This document shows positions 7,163 through 16,258 of a stretch of DNA of 28,540 nucleotides, piece by piece. Every line of letters begins with the position of its first letter. The stretch's first letter is position 1. The position numbers and the translations under genes were made by a program. A model generated the notes under the pieces. That model made no database searches. It saw nothing but the letters and a program-made list of their open reading frames with translations, and had not been told where the DNA came from. Where the stretch lies: the IMG/VR virus record IMGVR_UViG_3300037502_002838, positions 1-28,540 of that record; one strand, 5' to 3'. Source of the DNA: a virus.

Positions 7163-8490
7163 TCTACTCGCTCTATTCTATCATGAACAAATTTGTATTT
7201 TTTCATATGATCGTTAAAATTTTGTTGCCAAATAGCATCCGATTTTCTTATATAAACTAAGAATGCTTCCCATTCACTGTCCTTACAATCGTGATTGAAA
7301 ACGTAATGTTCAATTTCTTTTAATGCCTTTAAAGCAGTTCTAATATCGGAAAATTCACGCAAGTTTGGATTATAAGATTTTCTGTGCTTATGAATATCTA
7401 AATTATTCAACCTTTTAGTATTTTCATCATTTATAATTTTGTAAGTTTTTTGAATGTCATTAAAAACTTGTTCTTTAAAATGTTTCGCCATTAATGCAGG
7501 ATTCATATATCTAGGCGTATATACTATGGATGATTCTATATAATCCACATCAAGTGTAAGAAAAGATTCAAATACATTTTCGATATCCATTATTTGATAG
7601 GCGCTAGTTGTACAAACTACACCCAACTTACAGTTTTTATTAGCTGCTCTAAATTTCTCTAAATTAGATTTAAGTATATGCCAATTTCCTGTTCTAAAAT
7701 AAGGATAGATATTGGTGCCTGCATCTAAACTAATGTGTATTAGGCTATTACCAAATTTGTCTAATAAATCAGATAACTCTATAGGATCAAACTTTGTGTT
7801 AAAATTACTGTGAAAAGTTAAGCTGATATTTTTAGCATTAGGATGATTAGACAATAATTTTAAGCAAGGAAAAAACTGTTTCTGATAAAGAACTTCTCCT
7901 CCTGCAAAATCAACTTTTCTTAAATTAGGAAAATATACGATTAAGTCGTTAACAATCGTTTCCATTTCTTCAATAGATATTGACATAGATAAATCTTCAT
8001 CTGGTGTCAATTTATGAAATGTTCTTGTTAATTGTACTAATTTGTGTTTACGATCTTCTTCATCAGGTTGATAATGTTTTAGCTTACTAACCCAACCACT
8101 TGAATAAACATCGCTGCAATGTAAACAAGCCATATTACAAGCATTACTAAAACGTAATTCAATGTGCTGAATCAGATTTAAATCAACTTCGCCTGTTTCT
8201 GAATTATAATGTTCTAAATCTTCTTTATTCACTGGGAAATCTTGACGCATCGATGGACTACCAATTTGTTCTGCTTCTTTACAAAGGTGACAGCCTTTTG
8301 GCCAAATTCCTGACATCAAATCTTGTCTGTGTTTTTTAAAATTTTCCGAATTAATAATTTCAGATGGTTTTATTACATTTGAATTTTTATAGACATGAAG
8401 TTGGTCACTCTGCTGCGGGCAACTGGTGACAAAGCCATTTTTATAATTAATAGCTCCTAGAGAATAGGGACATAATATTTGATTAGCCAT
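7159..8490 (-). CDS. N-twitch radical SAM protein (divergent)
   Basis: This 443-aa protein has a radical-SAM motif at C118, C122 and C125 (ACNMACLHC). The SAM-binding strand reads FAGGEVLY, with Val instead of Pro. Its N-terminal domain has just four cysteines (C7, C24, C67, C70), the minimum to ligate one [4Fe-4S] cluster; the CC pair of the paralogues is reduced to one Cys followed by Pro. The tail (QQNFNDHMKKYKFVHDR) is divergent from the other four copies. It overlaps its upstream neighbour by 8 nt and the QueC-like gene by 4 nt. It is the most diverged N-twitch member here, so it probably acts on a different substrate. Confidence 0.92.
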   Translation of the reverse strand: MANQILCPYSLGAINYKNGFVTSCPQQSDQLHVYKNSNVIKPSEIINSENFKKHRQDLMSGIWPKGCHLCKEAEQIGSPSMRQDFPVNKEDLEHYNSETGEVDLNLIQHIELRFSNACNMACLHCSDVYSSGWVSKLKHYQPDEEDRKHKLVQLTRTFHKLTPDEDLSMSISIEEMETIVNDLIVYFPNLRKVDFAGGEVLYQKQFFPCLKLLSNHPNAKNISLTFHSNFNTKFDPIELSDLLDKFGNSLIHISLDAGTNIYPYFRTGNWHILKSNLEKFRAANKNCKLGVVCTTSAYQIMDIENVFESFLTLDVDYIESSIVYTPRYMNPALMAKHFKEQVFNDIQKTYKIINDENTKRLNNLDIHKHRKSYNPNLREFSDIRTALKALKEIEHYVFNHDCKDSEWEAFLVYIRKSDAIWQQNFNDHMKKYKFVHDRIERVE

Positions 8491-9886
8491 TAAATATGTT
8501 CTTCATGTCAGGAAATGTTTCTGCAAAACTAATACCACGTTGTGCATCACATAAATCTAAAAATTCTTTCATTTCTGGTAATCGAACACTCCAATCTTCG
8601 CTTTCCATAAATTTAAGCATGCCTTCTAATCTATCAATACCATAACCTGCATTACGCCATTGCTCATAAGTGACTTTGTCTTTGTGCCATTCTGGTATAC
8701 CTTTTTCCCAGTTAGTTTCCCACCAAGGATAAAAATCTTCGTATTTTTGTCTGCATTTTTCTTTGAACCACTTGGGTAATACTTTTACATTTAAATGCGG
8801 TGGATGATATACAAAATGATAATTTACACCGCCTGCACCAAATGGCCACATATTGACTTTCTTGAATCCCTGCTGTAATTTCCACTTGATAAAATCAGGA
8901 ATATAATATATGTTTAGAGCCTGTACAGCACAGGCCACAGTTACCTCTGTGTTATTGGGTGTTTGCGTATCTAATATATGAAACACTTCTGCTGTACGAC
9001 TCCATTTGCTAGGATAGCGTATATAATCATTCATCTCGTGTATGCTATCAACACTGTAATGAAAACGAACTAGTTTGAAGTGTTTCCACAAATCAAACAA
9101 ATCTTCTCGCCACTCTACCCCGTTACTATTATAGCGTAATTCTAAATTTTTTGCATGTCCTTGACGTATACATTCTTCCAAAATTTCGTAATGTTCTTCA
9201 ATAATAAGACTTTCACCACCAGCAAAATATAACTGTTGCATATTTGGTATTTGATCATAGAACTGTTGCCAAAACACTGGATTATTCTTATGCCAATTGT
9301 AACTGCTACCATTAGTAGATCCTTTGTTGGCCCACATAGTAGTTTGTTTTAGTGTTGGATTTTCTATCTGTGGATGTATAGCTTGCCAATCTTTGATCCA
9401 TCCGCTGCTATCATGCGGACTACACATTACACAAGCCAATTGACATTTAGTTCCGAATCTTAGATCAATGTAACTCAACTTGGGCGGTATTGATCCGTCA
9501 GGTGCTGTATCAGCAATTAACTGAGCTAAGTCTACACGATCCATCCAATAGGCAGTTTCCCACATTCTTTTGCTTTTGTGTCCGGCTGCTTCTTCTTTAT
9601 AGCATTTAGTACAACTAGGTGGCTGTTCTCCAGTAAGCATCTGCTTACGTACATTCTTCATATAATTGCTGTTCCAACTGCTTAAAAAGTCACTTACATT
9701 TAAATTACTAGGCTTTCCCTCGTCTGTTTTTAATATGCCTACCATTCCACCGTGTTTTTTATCGTTAGTAGGTCCCACGCTGCTGGCGTTTGCTGTACAG
9801 CAAACACGCATACTACCATCAGGTCGTGTACTTAAATGTACCCATGGTAAAATGCAAAATGTTTCAGATGGTATTTTAGTGGTCAT
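8483..9886 (-). CDS. N-twitch radical SAM protein (longest copy)
   Basis: This 467-aa protein has an N-domain with FCILPW (C11), RVCC (C29, C30) and CTKC (C92, C95), then radical-SAM C148, C152, C155 (KCQLACVMC) and FAGGESL, with Ser replacing Pro. The late barrel includes SVDSIHEMNDYIRYP. The region HPPHLNVKVLP and the end GISFAETFPDMKNIF match the family tail. It shares layout and length with the protein at 4999-6303, including the W-rich N-to-core linker. It overlaps the upstream gene by an ATGA and the downstream one by 8 nt. It is expected to be a radical enzyme of unknown substrate. Confidence 0.94.
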   Translation of the reverse strand: MTTKIPSETFCILPWVHLSTRPDGSMRVCCTANASSVGPTNDKKHGGMVGILKTDEGKPSNLNVSDFLSSWNSNYMKNVRKQMLTGEQPPSCTKCYKEEAAGHKSKRMWETAYWMDRVDLAQLIADTAPDGSIPPKLSYIDLRFGTKCQLACVMCSPHDSSGWIKDWQAIHPQIENPTLKQTTMWANKGSTNGSSYNWHKNNPVFWQQFYDQIPNMQQLYFAGGESLIIEEHYEILEECIRQGHAKNLELRYNSNGVEWREDLFDLWKHFKLVRFHYSVDSIHEMNDYIRYPSKWSRTAEVFHILDTQTPNNTEVTVACAVQALNIYYIPDFIKWKLQQGFKKVNMWPFGAGGVNYHFVYHPPHLNVKVLPKWFKEKCRQKYEDFYPWWETNWEKGIPEWHKDKVTYEQWRNAGYGIDRLEGMLKFMESEDWSVRLPEMKEFLDLCDAQRGISFAETFPDMKNIFNG

Positions 9887-10935
9887 TTAAATTTAATCTC
9901 ATTTTGATATGCTTTGTTTTTTGCGCATGTACGAATACATCTATCTAGATGTTTGCTGTGTGCTGGATCCCAACTAAGAGCAAGTACTTCGTCAAACCAT
10001 ATATTTTGTAAAACATCATTTATAGATTTGGTTGTTAAACAATTCCAGCCTTGCTCATATTCTTCAAGTTTTTCTCTAATATTTTCTTTGTTTTTAAAAT
10101 AACTGTCCCATAAAAAACAACAAGGCCACATAGTTTGATCAGCTGCAATAAAAATTTCGCCTTCGTGAACTAATTTACAAACGATTGAATTTAATATTTC
10201 TTGTGTTTGTTCTTGTTTCGGATTTTCAATAAATTTTTGTAATTCAATCACTTCCTGTTTTTTACTATGTTCTTTTTCACCAGTAGTAGTAATTACAACT
10301 TCTTCCTTTACAACACGTTTTTTTACACCGTCTTTTTTACGTACAACTGCTATCCAATCATGTATACTATTTCTCATGCCGGTTCTAGTAGCAAATTTAA
10401 ATCCTAAACGTTTGGCATGCTCTTCTGCTAATGGCAATTCATATTCGTTGTGATCAAAAACTATAAACATCCAAGTACCAGTCCCACCAGCTCTTGCATA
10501 GGATTCCATGTTACGTTCTATAACATCAAATACTGTGTTTACTCTGTAGATATGATTAGTTTCTCTGTATCCATCAACACAAAATACCACATCAACTTTT
10601 CTTGTTCTATTGCTTAGTGCGCCTAGACGATGCCACCAGTCAGCAGTCTGTATTCCACCATTAGTGCTAAGTTGACAATATCCGCCAAACGATGTTAGAT
10701 ACTCCACCATATCAATACATTCGTTGTTAAAAGCCGGATCACCCAATACTCCACAAAATTTAAATTGTTTGTCTTTAATGTGTTTAGGCGTGGGAAATAT
10801 TCGTTTTATATCATCTAAAGTGATACTGTGTATTTCTAATATGTCAGGATTTTGTGTTCTAGCACATCCGGGACAGGCAGCATTACAATTACTTGTAATT
10901 TCTAATTCAATTTTTTTAATGTTATCAATATTCAT
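9883..10935 (-). CDS. Radical SAM protein, GDP type, with C-terminal auxiliary cysteine domain
   Basis: This 350-aa protein has CX3CX2C at C17, C21 and C24 (NCNAACPGC), FCGVLGDPAF as the SAM strand and CVDGYRETNHIYR in the barrel. The C-terminal domain carries VCKLVHEGEIFIAA, then MWPCCF, then CIRTC, a SPASM/twitch-like cysteine pattern. Between core and C-domain lies a charged linker (about residues 195-235) rich in Lys, Glu and Val. The core resembles the protein at 10932-12098, its immediate upstream neighbour, and the two probably arose by tandem duplication. The ATGA overlaps on both sides suggest coupled translation. Confidence 0.93.
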   Translation of the reverse strand: MNIDNIKKIELEITSNCNAACPGCARTQNPDILEIHSITLDDIKRIFPTPKHIKDKQFKFCGVLGDPAFNNECIDMVEYLTSFGGYCQLSTNGGIQTADWWHRLGALSNRTRKVDVVFCVDGYRETNHIYRVNTVFDVIERNMESYARAGGTGTWMFIVFDHNEYELPLAEEHAKRLGFKFATRTGMRNSIHDWIAVVRKKDGVKKRVVKEEVVITTTGEKEHSKKQEVIELQKFIENPKQEQTQEILNSIVCKLVHEGEIFIAADQTMWPCCFLWDSYFKNKENIREKLEEYEQGWNCLTTKSINDVLQNIWFDEVLALSWDPAHSKHLDRCIRTCAKNKAYQNEIKFK

Positions 10936-12098
10936 TTAAATTGTCCCGCAAAAGCATCGTATTTGGACCCGCAAACTTTGGCGCAAACTGCTAATTTTCC
11001 ATCCGCACAACTGGGTTTGTCCCAGCTTTCGGGAATAACTTTTTGAAAATATACACCATCGACGATTCGTTCTAAATTGTTTATTTTTGCGTTAATATTA
11101 TCTTTTCCTACTTGATCAATAGCTTGCCAAATTTGAGATGCTTCTGGTTTATAATACCAAACATACATCTGACCTGCTGTCCAACAACAGGGTTGAACAA
11201 TGCCTTCAGCACTAATATATAGCGATTTCTCCTCCGCTACCTTGCATTTTATGACAGCAGAATCCAATTCTTTTTCTAAATTAGATTTATTTTCTGGATT
11301 TAAATTAAATTTTTGAATACCTTGAACTGCAAGTGCGTCTGATTGCTTAGAAGGTAAAAACTTGATTGTTTCTTCTTTACCGACAACTTTGCTTATTTGA
11401 TCTAGAACACTGTTTCGATATTTTGGGTTTGTGGGTGCTTGTAAAAGTGTCGATGTGCCTTTTCTGTTCATAGCTTGGTGCATTTCTTTGGTCACACCGC
11501 TAGCATTACTGAAAAATCTTGCACTTTTTTTGTATTGAAACTTTTCAAAACCCATAGACTTACTCAGTGCTTCTGCTTCTTCAACTTGATGTTCGTTATG
11601 TGCAAAAACGATATAGTCCCATCGGGCTCTTCCGCCAGCGTTGATGAAGGCTTTTGCGTTTTCCATTATTTTAAGCCATATAGTATTTTGTCTATACAAG
11701 TGATTGGTATCTTCTAATCCATCAATACTAAAAACTACATATGCGTTTTTACCTAAAATTTGCGCCAATTTTTTCCACCATTCGGGACGTTTAGCACTGC
11801 CATTGGTATACATAGTCAAATTCATTTTAGAATTGTTTGCTCTAAAATATTCAAATACTTCTAATGTATCTGCGGCGGCGACTGGGTCTCCATAATTGCC
11901 GCACATATACATTCTATCCAGCTGTTGTATAAATTCAGGGAGAAAAATTCTTTTGCAATCTTCTAATGTAAGTTCATTATCTTTCAAATAGGGATTATCT
12001 TCACCGCCGTTAATATTTCTAGCACACATAGGACAACTAGCATTACATCTTTCAGTAATTTCTAAATGCACTGTTCTAATATCTTTGTACTGATACAT
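10932..12098 (-). CDS. Radical SAM protein, GDP type, with C-terminal auxiliary cysteine domain
   Basis: This 388-aa protein has CX3CX2C at C18, C22 and C25 (RCNASCPMC), MCGNYGDPVAA as the SAM strand and SIDGLEDTNHLYRQN in the barrel. Its C-terminal domain includes IKCKVAEEKSLYIS, QPCCW, and CADGKLAVCAKVC. It is the first radical SAM gene in the transcription order. It directly follows the 74-aa gene, whose stop overlaps its ATG by one base. The combination of core and auxiliary domain is that of enzymes that modify peptides or small molecules by radical chemistry; nothing here shows which. Confidence 0.93.
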   Translation of the reverse strand: MYQYKDIRTVHLEITERCNASCPMCARNINGGEDNPYLKDNELTLEDCKRIFLPEFIQQLDRMYMCGNYGDPVAAADTLEVFEYFRANNSKMNLTMYTNGSAKRPEWWKKLAQILGKNAYVVFSIDGLEDTNHLYRQNTIWLKIMENAKAFINAGGRARWDYIVFAHNEHQVEEAEALSKSMGFEKFQYKKSARFFSNASGVTKEMHQAMNRKGTSTLLQAPTNPKYRNSVLDQISKVVGKEETIKFLPSKQSDALAVQGIQKFNLNPENKSNLEKELDSAVIKCKVAEEKSLYISAEGIVQPCCWTAGQMYVWYYKPEASQIWQAIDQVGKDNINAKINNLERIVDGVYFQKVIPESWDKPSCADGKLAVCAKVCGSKYDAFAGQFK

Positions 12099-12322
12099 TA
12101 TTTTAAAATTAAATTTATGTCCCTACCTGGACCAACTTGACTGGGTAATCCACCATATTCGTTCATATACCATTTAATAACTGCTTTGTACCAATTTTGA
12201 CTATTATGATGTGCTTCCTTATTAAAACGGCTGATATTATTATTCGTGGCCTCCATAGTGGCCAAAGCTCTAGCACTTTCTTTTTGTAACTCGCGCATTT
12301 CCATATTATCCAGATCAATCAT
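12098..12322 (-). CDS. Small hypothetical protein (74 aa), possible partner or substrate of the radical SAM enzymes
   Basis: I do not recognise a known domain. The sequence is charged and probably helical over its first two thirds (RELQKESARALATMEATN...), then turns into W/Y-rich WYKAVIKWYMNEYGG and a Gly/Pro tail ending GPGRDINLILK. It has no cysteine, signal peptide or membrane segment. It is locked between the methyltransferase-like gene (ATGA overlap) and the first radical SAM gene (TAATG overlap), so it is a real translated unit. The length and the position beside a radical SAM gene would suit a modified peptide or a peptide-binding helper, but that is inference only. Confidence 0.75.
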   Translation of the reverse strand: MIDLDNMEMRELQKESARALATMEATNNNISRFNKEAHHNSQNWYKAVIKWYMNEYGGLPSQVGPGRDINLILK

Positions 12323-13266
12323 GGTTTACCTATTAGCATAACACGTTTATATCCTGAAAGTTGCAGTTCCCCTTCAAATAATATTTCTTTCATAGGAAAC
12401 TTTTTTTTCATATGATCTATACTATGTACACAATTAACATGTTCAGGAATATCAAATAAATTATTACTTTGTATAGCAACTATAGGCGGAGAATCCATGC
12501 TCTTATGTCTTATCCTATTAAACCAATCTTCTGTCATATGTTCAGAACTTGAATTTATAACTAAGTTAGGTAAAAATTTTTCAGTAAATGTTGCCCCTGT
12601 TTTAAAATTTTCTATAGGCAACTCATATCCGTTTTTATGTAATACAGTTTCATTAATATCGGAAACTACAGATTTTACTGAATATTCTGCAAGTTTATCA
12701 TAATTAAAAAACGTATCACTGACTTGGCAAGCTGTTTTATCTATATCTAATAAACGAATTTTTTTATATCCGATATCATCAAGTATATCATCAAAATAAA
12801 AAACTATTTGCCCATACCAACTACCAATAACTAAAATATTATCAAAAAAGATATTAATTTTTCTTAATTCTTTAGTCATCCATATTTTACTTTGTACTTG
12901 ACCTCTACTAAATGCATCACAAATTTCTAAATTTTCTATTGTTCCATTATAACACTTATTAATTGTTTTAAAAAGTTTATAATCAGCAAAAATTTTGCTC
13001 AATGTAGAACTAATCTCTTTAAGTTTTAAATTATCGTTAGAATTAGCAGTATGAGCATAAAAATTTATTAGATGCTGTACATCATCTCTATTAAAGTTAT
13101 TGGGTAATGCCTCCATAAAGACATTTTTTAAACTGTGTCCTTTATTTTCTGAATAAAGAACTTTTAAAAATCTAGCGCAGTGATCCGCCACTTGATGCTG
13201 TTGTTTAAATCTAAAATAATCTTCTAGACCGTGTAGCCAACTAACACTGTTTACATTACTTTCCAT
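12319..13266 (-). CDS. Class I SAM-dependent methyltransferase-like protein
   Basis: In this 315-aa protein the segment at residues 143-153 (NILVIGSWYGQ) has the shape of motif I of a Rossmann methyltransferase, with Ser-Trp-Tyr inside the glycine loop. It is followed by RLLDIDKTAC, where the acidic residue at the end of strand 2 (D174 or D176) would bind the SAM ribose. Later LVINSSSEHM (residues 235-244) fits the catalytic-loop region. The N-terminal 130 residues are helical and of unknown role. It overlaps the glycosyltransferase-like gene upstream by 1 nt and the 74-aa gene downstream by 4 nt. The fold call is good; the methyl acceptor is unknown. Confidence 0.78.
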   Translation of the reverse strand: MESNVNSVSWLHGLEDYFRFKQQHQVADHCARFLKVLYSENKGHSLKNVFMEALPNNFNRDDVQHLINFYAHTANSNDNLKLKEISSTLSKIFADYKLFKTINKCYNGTIENLEICDAFSRGQVQSKIWMTKELRKINIFFDNILVIGSWYGQIVFYFDDILDDIGYKKIRLLDIDKTACQVSDTFFNYDKLAEYSVKSVVSDINETVLHKNGYELPIENFKTGATFTEKFLPNLVINSSSEHMTEDWFNRIRHKSMDSPPIVAIQSNNLFDIPEHVNCVHSIDHMKKKFPMKEILFEGELQLSGYKRVMLIGKP

Positions 13267-13940
13267 TATTCGCCTTTATCAAATTTATTTTTGAGCCACT
13301 CAAAGTCATTAATTTTTTTAAGCTCAGAAAAATTATTTTTATTACTAATACCAAATTCCACACCGGCTCGAGCACCAAGAACTGCGAATTTGCCATAGTC
13401 TTTATCTTCCCCAACGGTGGTCCAAATACGTAGTCTAATATCAGTTTCGTCATTCTTTTGCCTATCAATAACTTTACTAGATAATTTAACACACTCCCTA
13501 AATGCGCTTTTCCATGTATTAAAGGGATCAGTATTAAATGCAGTGATGTTACTAATTTGTGGCATCGGTTTAAAATGATTACTAATACTTGTAGTCATAT
13601 CTGGTTTAGATGTATCCATATTAATTGTTGCTAATCTAGGAAACAATTTGACTCCGCCATAGCCATATTCCAAAGCATTGATGGGATTTTTACTTCTCCA
13701 AACATAGACAAAATCCTCTCTATCTGCAATAAAATCAAAATTAAAACTGTCAAGAATAACGGCGTCACCATCAACGACCCATATCATATTAGTAAAGCAT
13801 TGTTTAGCGGCATGGATATGCGCCTGATGTATTCCTTTGATTCCATGTACACGTTTAGCCATAGGAAATCTAGATTTCAATGCTAACCAATTTTTATCAG
13901 CATTGGGTTCATTATAACTAATAAAAATTATATCGTACAT
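13266..13940 (-). CDS. GT-A-like glycosyltransferase-family protein (short copy)
   Basis: This 224-aa protein opens with IIFISYNEPNADKNW, continues with AKRVHGIKGIHQAHIHAA and reaches WVVDGDAVI, with DGD at residues 57-59 as the metal/nucleotide-sugar motif of GT-A folds. The same opening (YLSYDEPNAEENY, KRVHGI, IVDGD) is found in the upstream neighbour at 13940-14866, so the two are tandem paralogues. This one lacks the long C-terminal extension. It should transfer a sugar from a nucleotide donor; the acceptor is unknown. It is joined to its neighbours by TAATG overlaps. Confidence 0.8.
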   Translation of the reverse strand: MYDIIFISYNEPNADKNWLALKSRFPMAKRVHGIKGIHQAHIHAAKQCFTNMIWVVDGDAVILDSFNFDFIADREDFVYVWRSKNPINALEYGYGGVKLFPRLATINMDTSKPDMTTSISNHFKPMPQISNITAFNTDPFNTWKSAFRECVKLSSKVIDRQKNDETDIRLRIWTTVGEDKDYGKFAVLGARAGVEFGISNKNNFSELKKINDFEWLKNKFDKGE

Positions 13941-14866
13941 TAATTACTCACGACTGCATTATTTTTCATCCTAGGAGGATTAGTATACATAGCTTTAAAC
14001 ATTTTACTCTGCGCTGAAGTAAAAACATCAGCCATATCTAAACCGATACCAGACTTTAATTTTTCCCCGAGTTTCTCAACCTCTATCATTAAGTTGTTTT
14101 CATCTTGATTTACGTATTGTTTCCAATATTCATTAAGCCACTTGAAATCCCTGACGTTTAAAAGATCCCAATCGGTACAATTAGTTAGATAACAGCCTTG
14201 TCTTGCACCATACATTGCCCATAGCCCATTATCAACGTCATTGCCTATGTGCATCCATATCATCAATCTATGAAAATTTTTCCAATGAATTAATTTTGCT
14301 AGTTGCCCTGAATCTGCCAACTTGGACCCCTCAAGCAAACTCATTTTGACACCTTCACGAAATCCTGCACGCCAGGCTTGCTGTGGACTAGCATTATTAT
14401 AGACATCGCTCATACACTCATCTATTTGAATATAATTAATATCCCAACAAAAATCAACTTGTGTTTTTGGATTATTAGGGTCAGCATTTTCATGAGTTTT
14501 CATATCTAATATAAGTTGAGTTGGCCAGCATTTAATCCCACCATTGCCATATATCAAACCATTGATAATGTTCTTTGCTCCCCAACTAATTACTACTTTG
14601 TTCATATCAACTGTATCATCTTTAAAAGAAACACGTTGTTCTATCAAATTAGGTTTAACAATGTTATCGCCATCAACAATGACTACTCGTTCAGTATCGG
14701 CAATTTTTGCACAGGCTTTGTGAGCAGCATCACTCCCGTATATACCATGAACACGTTTAGCCCACGGCACTTTAGTCACCAAGTCTGCATAGTTTTCTTC
14801 TGCATTAGGTTCATCATAGCTGAGATAAATCACATCACAATCTATAATTTTAATAGTTTTACTCAT
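13940..14866 (-). CDS. GT-A-like glycosyltransferase-family protein (long copy)
   Basis: This 308-aa protein starts with DVIYLSYDEPNAEENYADL, then AKRVHGIYGSDAAHKA and VVIVDGDNIV, with D65-G-D67 as the DXD-type motif. Conserved blocks YGNGGIKCWP and AWRAGFREGVKMSL have counterparts in the 224-aa paralogue (YGYGGVKLFP, TWKSAFRECVKLSS). A C-terminal region of about 60 residues is extra and carries no motif I recognise. The paralogous pair may act in sequence on one acceptor. It has an ATGA overlap with the upstream gene. Confidence 0.8.
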   Translation of the reverse strand: MSKTIKIIDCDVIYLSYDEPNAEENYADLVTKVPWAKRVHGIYGSDAAHKACAKIADTERVVIVDGDNIVKPNLIEQRVSFKDDTVDMNKVVISWGAKNIINGLIYGNGGIKCWPTQLILDMKTHENADPNNPKTQVDFCWDINYIQIDECMSDVYNNASPQQAWRAGFREGVKMSLLEGSKLADSGQLAKLIHWKNFHRLMIWMHIGNDVDNGLWAMYGARQGCYLTNCTDWDLLNVRDFKWLNEYWKQYVNQDENNLMIEVEKLGEKLKSGIGLDMADVFTSAQSKMFKAMYTNPPRMKNNAVVSN

Positions 14867-15435
14867 TTTAAAATCACACCATAAGAATTGAAGACCGGTA
14901 TTGTATAGATACTAAACTTTTCTGGTAATTGTTCAATATCAAAAAAAGAATTTGCTAATAATTTTTCACCAGACATGAGAAATTCATTATATAAAAAATG
15001 TTGATTATTCTTCTTAGTAAAATAAAATTTATAAGTATCTGTTAAATTTCTAGAAAAAATTTCTTTTTTGGCTTGATCTGTTAATAAAAATCTTAATTGT
15101 TTTTTATTTTTATCAATTAAAATTTTACAGTCTACATTGTCTTCAAATGTAGAGGGAATCATATAAAGAACATTGGCATTGATACTCTTTTTATCTGCAT
15201 TAATAACTTCTTTATCAAACTTAAAATAATCATAAGTTAGCCCAGTAAAATCTTTTTTTCCTAACATAAAAGATTCGACCCTTTTAGCCGGAACTTCATA
15301 ATATCTATCTGAAAATGTTTTACTATTTGAAATGGCAACAACTTGACCATTCTCATCGTAATGCACATACATAGAATTTACTATATAAGGCTGTTGAGCT
15401 TTTTTCACTGCTTCTTCACTAAGGCGATCAGTCAT
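14863..15435 (-). CDS. Hypothetical protein (190 aa)
   Basis: I do not recognise a domain. The sequence is K-, F- and N-rich, with alternating strands from about residue 20 (VNSMYVHYDENGQVVAIS) to the end, and no cysteine motif, signal peptide or membrane helix. It lies in the middle of four glycosyltransferase-like genes and overlaps the neighbours by 4 and 8 nt. A structural or adaptor role in the same pathway is possible but not shown. Confidence 0.8.
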   Translation of the reverse strand: MTDRLSEEAVKKAQQPYIVNSMYVHYDENGQVVAISNSKTFSDRYYEVPAKRVESFMLGKKDFTGLTYDYFKFDKEVINADKKSINANVLYMIPSTFEDNVDCKILIDKNKKQLRFLLTDQAKKEIFSRNLTDTYKFYFTKKNNQHFLYNEFLMSGEKLLANSFFDIEQLPEKFSIYTIPVFNSYGVILK

Positions 15436-16258
15436 TATACGACTCCACGATTGCCTTTACTATTTCTGAATTTAAAAAGTCATCTTCTGTATAATGAAAT
15501 ATTCCCGTTTGTAGATAATTACCTATAATTAAGTTATCATCATAGCTGGTCATTAATATATCTTGCCATTTATGCGGAGTTTTTGCCCAGCCCTGCACTG
15601 CTGGTTTCATGTGTGTAAAGCTGGGAATAGATCCACTAATCAAAAATTGTTCTTCTGCGCCCATAAATTTGACAGCTAATGCGGCATTTATGTCCATGCT
15701 ACAAAATTTTTGTTTTGATTTTATCAAAAATTTATCATAAAATTCATTATAATTGTTTGTGATAATTTCTAACCATTTATAAAACTCATATGATTGTCGA
15801 TTCTTTTTAAAATAGTGAACGCCCATATAAACATTGGGCAAATTGTTATCAGTAAATGCTTTTCTATAAAAGTCACTTGTTACTATTTTATCTCTATATG
15901 TACGAACTTCACTAGTAAGAACAACATCTTTGTTAGCTAAGAAATCCCACCAATGATCATTTGATGACATCAGTAACATATCAGTATCATAAACTAGATT
16001 CTCTTTAAAAGGCGAAACATGGATGATCTTCCAACGATTTTCAATTTTCCATTCGTTGTTTTCTGCAGAATCATTCCAAGGAATCTCAATGATGTTGTCA
16101 AATACGTGCTTGTACCTATCTGGAACTGCATCGTTAGTTATTAAACATGTCTGATTATGCCTTTTATTATGTTTTTTTATCGTTAAGGCAAGCATATATG
16201 CTTGAAATACATAATCAGTTTTAGAATTTTGTGCTAAAAAAACATGACCTTTAGACAT
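15428..16258 (-). CDS. GT-A-like glycosyltransferase-family protein
   Basis: This 276-aa protein begins HVFLAQNSKTDYVFQAYMLA and has the strand LVYDTDMLL with D91-T-D93, the likely DXD motif that binds the metal and the sugar nucleotide. Further blocks are VYMGVHYFKKN and FCSMDINAALA, and a late SFTHMKPAVQGW, fitting a GT8-like fold. It is related in layout to the next upstream gene at 16251-17072, which has IDSDFI at the same place. It overlaps both neighbours by 8 nt. Fold assignment is from motif order only, and donor and acceptor are unknown. Confidence 0.8.
   Translation of the reverse strand: MSKGHVFLAQNSKTDYVFQAYMLALTIKKHNKRHNQTCLITNDAVPDRYKHVFDNIIEIPWNDSAENNEWKIENRWKIIHVSPFKENLVYDTDMLLMSSNDHWWDFLANKDVVLTSEVRTYRDKIVTSDFYRKAFTDNNLPNVYMGVHYFKKNRQSYEFYKWLEIITNNYNEFYDKFLIKSKQKFCSMDINAALAVKFMGAEEQFLISGSIPSFTHMKPAVQGWAKTPHKWQDILMTSYDDNLIIGNYLQTGIFHYTEDDFLNSEIVKAIVESYND

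Noticed and set aside
14516-14884. 122-codon open frame on the plus strand
   Set aside because: Antisense to the 308-aa glycosyltransferase-like gene; no motif, and no plus-strand genes are otherwise supported anywhere in the window.
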